From Fredricksoniimonas sp964643325 (GTDB taxonomy: Bacteria > Omnitrophota > Gorgyraeia > Zapsychrales > Fredricksoniimonadaceae), in assembly GCA_964643325.1 (NCBI GenBank), contig CAZXSE010000019.1, forward strand, positions 1 through 18,199: DNA of 18,199 nt, read 5' to 3'. Below, piece by piece: positions 15,100 through 18,199 of the stretch (its first letter is position 1; the number at the start of each line of letters is the position of its first letter). The position numbers and the translations under genes are program-made. The notes under the pieces are model-generated. The model searched no databases, was not told the DNA's origin, and saw nothing but the letters and a program-made list of their open reading frames with translations.

Positions 15100-15168
15100 C
15101 TCCTAGTAAATGAATATTAGGCGGATTTTGTCGCTATTATTGAGCGGGTAAAAATCATTTACTAGGAG
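15100..15168. repeat. 14-bp inverted repeat downstream of the recombinase gene
   Basis: CTCCTAGTAAATGA at 15100-15113 is matched by its exact reverse complement at 15155-15168, with 41 bases between. It is in the gene-free stretch from 14956 to 15203, past the 3' end of the - strand recombinase gene. It could be a - strand terminator or a recombinase-related site. No T-run follows on the - strand, which weakens the terminator reading. The rest of this stretch shows no gene. Confidence 0.6.
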
Positions 15169-15203
15169 CTGGCTCTTTGGTGTTGCTGAAGCAGAGATAA
15201 GGC

Positions 15204-16841
15204 TTAGGCGATAGAGTTTTTGATCGTCTTCCAGATCTCGGATTGTTTGGACCAATCCACTTCAGAGGAGAGATCGCGGAGTTTGTATTCGGGGATCGCG
15301 CAGAGACTTTCTTGGTTTCCATCGATTATCTCTGTTTGGATGGCTGGAGAAAGATGCAAAAGCCCAAGGATATGGCTCAGTCGGGTCTGTGTGAAGCCTA
15401 GCCAAGCAGCTGCTTGGTTGAGGTCTTGTATTCTTCCTTTGGCAAGATGACTGCTGAGGTGATGGGCTAGGATCAGCGATTTTCTGATCGGTGGTTCTTG
15501 ATCCAGTTGGCGCTTCTTGGCATCTCGTCCTTTGGCGTGGATCTTTTTGATGTTTGAGTCGAATTCCATCCGTTCAGGTATGCCGTGTATAACAATGCCG
15601 ATCTTTTTAGTTATTGAGTCATAGTCAGCACTCTGGATGAGCATTTGAATGATCCGGCGCTGTTCTTCAAAGAAGAGCGTGTCCCAGATAGGTGAGAGGA
15701 TGGCCTCAACTTCGGCCTTGTGTGGCGATTTCTTGATGTTTTTTACTTCGCCTCTCAATATTTGAATAATCCGGTCCTCGATCTGTTGCGCATTTACATA
15801 GCGAACGGGGCATTCAGAGTAACCGCGTTTCTGAGCGTTACAGCAAAGATAATAGCGGTACTTGTGGCGTCCTTTCTTGAGCGTGTAGGTGTGGATCATG
15901 GAGCTGCCACAGGCCTTGCATTTAAGGACTTTGGACAGGAGCCCGGCACAGTCCTTGTTCTTGTAGGGCTTTCGATCCAGCCGGTTATGGGCCAGTTTCT
16001 CATTGACCTTCTGGAAGGTTTCTTCGTCGATGATCGCCGGATGAAGGCCTTGGTAGATCTGTCCATTGTAATTAGCCTTCCCAATATAGGTGTGGTTCTT
16101 TAGCATCCGCACAACAGTGACAATGGTGATTTTTTTGTTTCCGAATGTCTTGCCGCTTTTAGTTGGCCATGAGGGCGTTCGGTAGCCAGTGGCATTGATT
16201 TCCTGAACCACATCCAGCGCTGAATTCTTTTCAAGATACAGAGAGTAAATTCTTCGAACCATGTCGACTTCATCAGGGTTGATGATGATCTTCCGGGTCT
16301 CTTTGGGGTCGCGCATGTAGCCAAAAGGCGGATGGCCGCCGAGCCACTGGCCGCGCTTTCTGGCAGCGCTCAATTTGTCCTTGGTTCGTTCGCTGATGAT
16401 TTCGCGTTCGAACTGGGCAAAGGACAGAAGAATGTTAAGCGTCAGCCGGCCCATCGAGGTATTCGTGTTGAAATGCTGGGTGATCGATACAAAGGTGACA
16501 TTGTGTTTGTCGAAGAACTCGAGTAGCTGGGAGAAATCCAATAATGAGCGCGACAACCGGTCCACTTTGTAGACGACCACGCAATTGATCTTTCCTTCCT
16601 TGATGTGGGTGAGGAGCTTTTGAAGCGCGGGTCTCTCAACGTTGGCACCTGTGAAGCCGCCATCGTCGTAAAGTTCGCTTGAGGCGGTCCAGCCTTCACT
16701 TTTCTGGCTTTTAATGTAGTTTTCGGCAGACTCGCGCTGGTTATCAAGCGAAGTAAAGTCCTGATCCAGTCCTTCAGACGAGGATTTCCGGGTGTAGATG
16801 GCGCAGACCAGATGTTTTTTCTGTTCGGGTTCGTTTGTCAT
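15204..16841 (-). CDS. Serine recombinase with C-terminal extension
   Basis: A 545-residue site-specific recombinase of the resolvase/invertase group, expected to cut DNA through a phosphoserine link. The nucleophile is S20 in YTRKSSSEG. KVDRLSR at 92-98 and the FERE...SERT helix at 143-153 complete the catalytic domain. A Recombinase domain (about 180-300) follows, then a zinc ribbon with C308, C311, C333 or C334, and C344. After about 440 the protein continues with a helical part. It includes LNQAAAWLGFTQTRLSHILGL at 474-494, a helix-turn-helix-like segment not standard in phage integrases. It overlaps the DUF2924 gene as ATGA and has no ribosome binding site of its own, so translation is coupled. 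Codon choice appears more AT-rich than in the + strand genes, hinting at transfer. Confidence 0.93.
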   Translation of the reverse strand: MTNEPEQKKHLVCAIYTRKSSSEGLDQDFTSLDNQRESAENYIKSQKSEGWTASSELYDDGGFTGANVERPALQKLLTHIKEGKINCVVVYKVDRLSRSLLDFSQLLEFFDKHNVTFVSITQHFNTNTSMGRLTLNILLSFAQFEREIISERTKDKLSAARKRGQWLGGHPPFGYMRDPKETRKIIINPDEVDMVRRIYSLYLEKNSALDVVQEINATGYRTPSWPTKSGKTFGNKKITIVTVVRMLKNHTYIGKANYNGQIYQGLHPAIIDEETFQKVNEKLAHNRLDRKPYKNKDCAGLLSKVLKCKACGSSMIHTYTLKKGRHKYRYYLCCNAQKRGYSECPVRYVNAQQIEDRIIQILRGEVKNIKKSPHKAEVEAILSPIWDTLFFEEQRRIIQMLIQSADYDSITKKIGIVIHGIPERMEFDSNIKKIHAKGRDAKKRQLDQEPPIRKSLILAHHLSSHLAKGRIQDLNQAAAWLGFTQTRLSHILGLLHLSPAIQTEIIDGNQESLCAIPEYKLRDLSSEVDWSKQSEIWKTIKNSIA

Positions 16842-17323
16842 GGCTTAAAGAAAAGAAATCCATTCCAGTGATCTCCGGTCACCGCCTTGGCGACCGCCGA
16901 GAGTGTTTTGTAAGTTTGCCCTTGATATTCAAAGCCCTTTTCGAGCACCTTAACCTCCAGAATCTGGCCTTTGTATTCCTTCCTTATGATGGCGCCGGGA
17001 ATGGGGAGTCGGCTGTCCCGACCGTTGGTTTTCATTTCTTCTTTTGATTTCTTTGGACGCAGCGTCTTGTTGTTTACTGGGTCGTACCTCTTTATAAGTT
17101 CGTTAATCCGGTCTTGGGTATCCGCGGATAAGCCGCCATATTCCAATTCCTGAAGGCGATAGGCGATCTTGCGCCATAGAAGGACCTTGTTGCTGGAGCA
17201 AGGGCTTTCTTGGCCGTATAGGGCCCCATATTCGGCCCTGAGGGCCTCTAATGAGGCCTCTTTCAGGGCCATTATGCGCTCTATAAGCGGAATTTTAGGG
17301 GTTTCTGGGGCATTCTCTGTCAT
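16838..17323 (-). CDS. DUF2924 family protein
   Basis: A 161-residue protein of unknown function. The C-terminal part, LPIPGAIIRKEYKGQILEVKVL followed by GFEYQGQTYKTLSAVAKAVTGDHWNGFLFF, is the DUF2924 signature. The N-terminal part is helical (LIERIMALKEASLEALRAEYGALYG). DUF2924 genes are commonly found directly upstream of serine recombinase genes, as here, and may help DNA binding or target choice; that role is not established. The reading frame could begin at 17356, but the ATG at 17323 is chosen because GGAGGT stands seven bases before it on the - strand. The stop overlaps the recombinase start by four bases. Confidence 0.9.
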   Translation of the reverse strand: MTENAPETPKIPLIERIMALKEASLEALRAEYGALYGQESPCSSNKVLLWRKIAYRLQELEYGGLSADTQDRINELIKRYDPVNNKTLRPKKSKEEMKTNGRDSRLPIPGAIIRKEYKGQILEVKVLEKGFEYQGQTYKTLSAVAKAVTGDHWNGFLFFKP

Positions 17324-17330
17324 AGGTGTT

Positions 17331-17336
17331 ACCTCC
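17331..17336 (-). promoter_or_regulatory. Ribosome binding site deciding the DUF2924 start
   Basis: On the - strand GGAGGT is followed by seven bases (AACACCT) and then the ATG at 17323. The two earlier in-frame ATGs, at 17341 and 17356, have no such site and fall inside the promoter palindrome. Confidence 0.75.
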
Positions 17337-17345
17337 GTCATGTGA

Positions 17346-17375
17346 GATATAGCCATAGGTTCCGGCCAATAGCAA
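17346..17375 (-). promoter_or_regulatory. Promoter arm for DUF2924-recombinase
   Basis: On the - strand TTGCTA (17375-17370) and TATATC (17351-17346) are 18 bases apart. Initiation would fall about 15 bases before the DUF2924 ATG, just upstream of its GGAGGT. These boxes coincide with blocks conserved in the palindrome. Confidence 0.5.
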
Positions 17376-17422
17376 GTCGTTCGGAGAGATATTTTCCGTC
17401 GAGAAATATGCGCGCTTCCGAC

Positions 17423-17452
17423 TTGCTATCTCTCGAAATGTATGGCTGTATT
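17423..17452 (+). promoter_or_regulatory. Promoter arm for the TPR protein gene
   Basis: TTGCTA at 17423-17428 and TGTATT at 17447-17452 are 18 bases apart, mirroring the promoter arm on the other strand. Initiation near 17459 leaves a leader of about 15 bases that contains CGAGG before the ATG at 17474. Confidence 0.5.
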
Positions 17453-17473
17453 CACATGATGAAAACGAGGCCG

Positions 17474-18142
17474 ATGCCATTAAACATGTTGGAGGAACTT
17501 TTTGTAGCGGAGCTGCGGGGCGGCGTTACCTATTACATTGCCAAGGGCGCGCAGGATCGGGCCAAACAGGCCCTGCGTTCGGTCAAGACCGCGGATAATC
17601 GCATGTCCGCGTTATCGGCTTTCCTGAAAGCCTGTATCCCTGAGAATAATCTGCTTGAGGCGGTGGCCATAACCGAGGATTTGTTGAAAGACCCGCAGAT
17701 GATCTTTCATCGCGCGCGATTGCTTTTCCATCTTGGGGATCTGAGTGAGCGTTTGTGTGAATTTGATGCGGCCATCAGTTGTTACTGTCGAAGTCTAGCG
17801 TGTGGCTCGAGGCCTGAAGAGCTGCATGACGTGTTGTGGAGTAATCTCGGCTTCTGTTGGCTTTATAAGCAGGATTTTAAGACGGCGGAGCAGTGTTGCC
17901 GGTGGGCTGTCTCCATAAATGCTCAGTCTTGGGAAGCATGGAAGAACTTGGGGGTCAGCCTTGAACACCAGCAGCATATTGAGGAAGCTTTCCTTGCGTA
18001 TTTTAAAGCCGTTGTTTTGAGCCGTGGGCGGGCGGTCCCGGTCATGCATTTAATTCGCCTTGGCCAGCGCCATCCCAGCAAGGTGCCAGACGTGAGCGAT
18101 CTGAGGCCAACTGTGTACAGGGAATACGAGTTGATCCTATGA
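17474..18142 (+). CDS. TPR-repeat protein of unknown function
   Basis: A 222-residue helical protein. At least two tetratricopeptide repeats are clear: VLWSNLGFCWLYKQDFKTAE near 122-141 and WEAWKNLGVSLEHQQHIEEA near 155-174. Weaker repeats precede them (RARLLFHLGDLSERLCEFDA). It has no signal peptide or membrane segment, so a cytoplasmic scaffold or partner-binding role is likely. The frame is open back to 17342, but that part is the palindrome. The ATG at 17474 is chosen because CGAGG lies just upstream. It also stands 14 bases from the palindrome edge, exactly as the DUF2924 ATG does on the other side. Its divergent position suggests co-regulation with the recombinase cassette, though a link in function is unproven. 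Confidence 0.75.
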   Translation: MPLNMLEELFVAELRGGVTYYIAKGAQDRAKQALRSVKTADNRMSALSAFLKACIPENNLLEAVAITEDLLKDPQMIFHRARLLFHLGDLSERLCEFDAAISCYCRSLACGSRPEELHDVLWSNLGFCWLYKQDFKTAEQCCRWAVSINAQSWEAWKNLGVSLEHQQHIEEAFLAYFKAVVLSRGRAVPVMHLIRLGQRHPSKVPDVSDLRPTVYREYELIL

Positions 18143-18199
18143 GAGTAAGTGGATTGTTATCTAGAAAGATAGAGAAAAATTTAAGATATGTGTTAAACT

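Larger units (their letters stand above)
17338..17459. repeat. About 120-bp imperfect palindrome between divergent genes
   Basis: The two halves match as inverted copies in blocks. TCATGTGA (17338-17345) is mirrored at 17452-17459. ATATAGCCATA (17347 on) is mirrored by TATGGCTGTAT, and ATAGCAAGTCG (17369-17379) by CGACTTGCTAT (17419-17429). ATATTT near the centre is mirrored by AAATAT. The spacing between blocks is kept, with one single-base gap, while the 11 bases between the second and third blocks have diverged. Because of this symmetry both strands encode look-alike peptides here (YSHxFRxIASR...), which are not genes. Confidence 0.85.

Noticed and set aside
14792..15203. tRNA-Ser(CGA) as the attachment site of the recombinase cassette
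   Set aside because: No second copy of the tRNA 3' end is visible downstream in the window, and a terminator separates the two. Serine recombinases seldom use tRNA genes.
17342..17473. N-terminal extension of the TPR gene back to 17342
   Set aside because: It lies inside the palindrome and would translate the promoter. The ATG at 17474 is supported by spacing and by symmetry with the DUF2924 start.
17295..17480. A - strand reading frame with the YSHTFREIASRKRAYFS peptide
   Set aside because: It crosses the promoter palindrome, and its mirror image on the + strand gives a similar peptide. This is explained by inverted-repeat symmetry, and there is no suitable ribosome binding site.
18143..18199. 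AT-rich tail after the TPR gene
   Set aside because: Only 57 bases are visible; no terminator, gene or repeat can be supported before the window ends.

Overview
The window reads as a chromosomal stretch of an uncultured, probably anaerobic Gram-negative bacterium. The gene style recalls Omnitrophota or a related lineage: a PilT ATPase pair, a B12-type radical SAM protein, and a PaaK-type ligase with an ACT-domain protein. That placement is inference from gene content only; there is no rRNA or marker gene here to settle it. Genes are densely packed and all lie on the + strand until about 14.9 kb.

Region 1 (1-4327) is a tight run: the end of metY (O-acetylhomoserine sulfhydrylase), cysK (cysteine synthase), a one-pass membrane protein, a TrmA-family Fe-S RNA methyltransferase and a metallo-beta-lactamase-fold hydrolase. 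A GC-rich palindromic repeat lies between metY and cysK, and its last unit supplies the cysK ribosome binding site. Region 2 (4361-6751) starts with a good promoter and holds a stand-alone receiver protein, serS and a multi-pass membrane protein, all overlapping. Region 3 (6752-7162) has no protein gene. It holds tRNA-Ser(UGA) within a chain of six hairpins, two of which take in the mature 5' and 3' ends of the tRNA.

Region 4 (7125-11055) has its own promoter with an almost leaderless start. It encodes a PaaK-like acyl-CoA ligase, a double-ACT protein, a PaaI-like thioesterase, a 35-residue membrane peptide and a sodium:solute symporter. Together these look like a unit for import of an organic acid, CoA activation and CoA release, probably for an aromatic or other carboxylic acid. 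Region 5 (11074-14734) has two PilT-type ATPases, the first with altered catalytic boxes, and a B12-binding radical SAM enzyme. tRNA-Ser(CGA) with a terminator closes this part.

Region 6 (about 15.0-18.2 kb) is an accessory segment. A serine recombinase with a C-terminal helix-turn-helix-like extension and a DUF2924 protein are encoded on the - strand. A TPR protein is divergent on the + strand. A 120-bp imperfect palindrome lies between the two directions. Its conserved blocks coincide with -35-like and -10-like boxes on both strands, and both start codons lie exactly the same distance from its edges, so it looks like one promoter duplicated as a mirror image.
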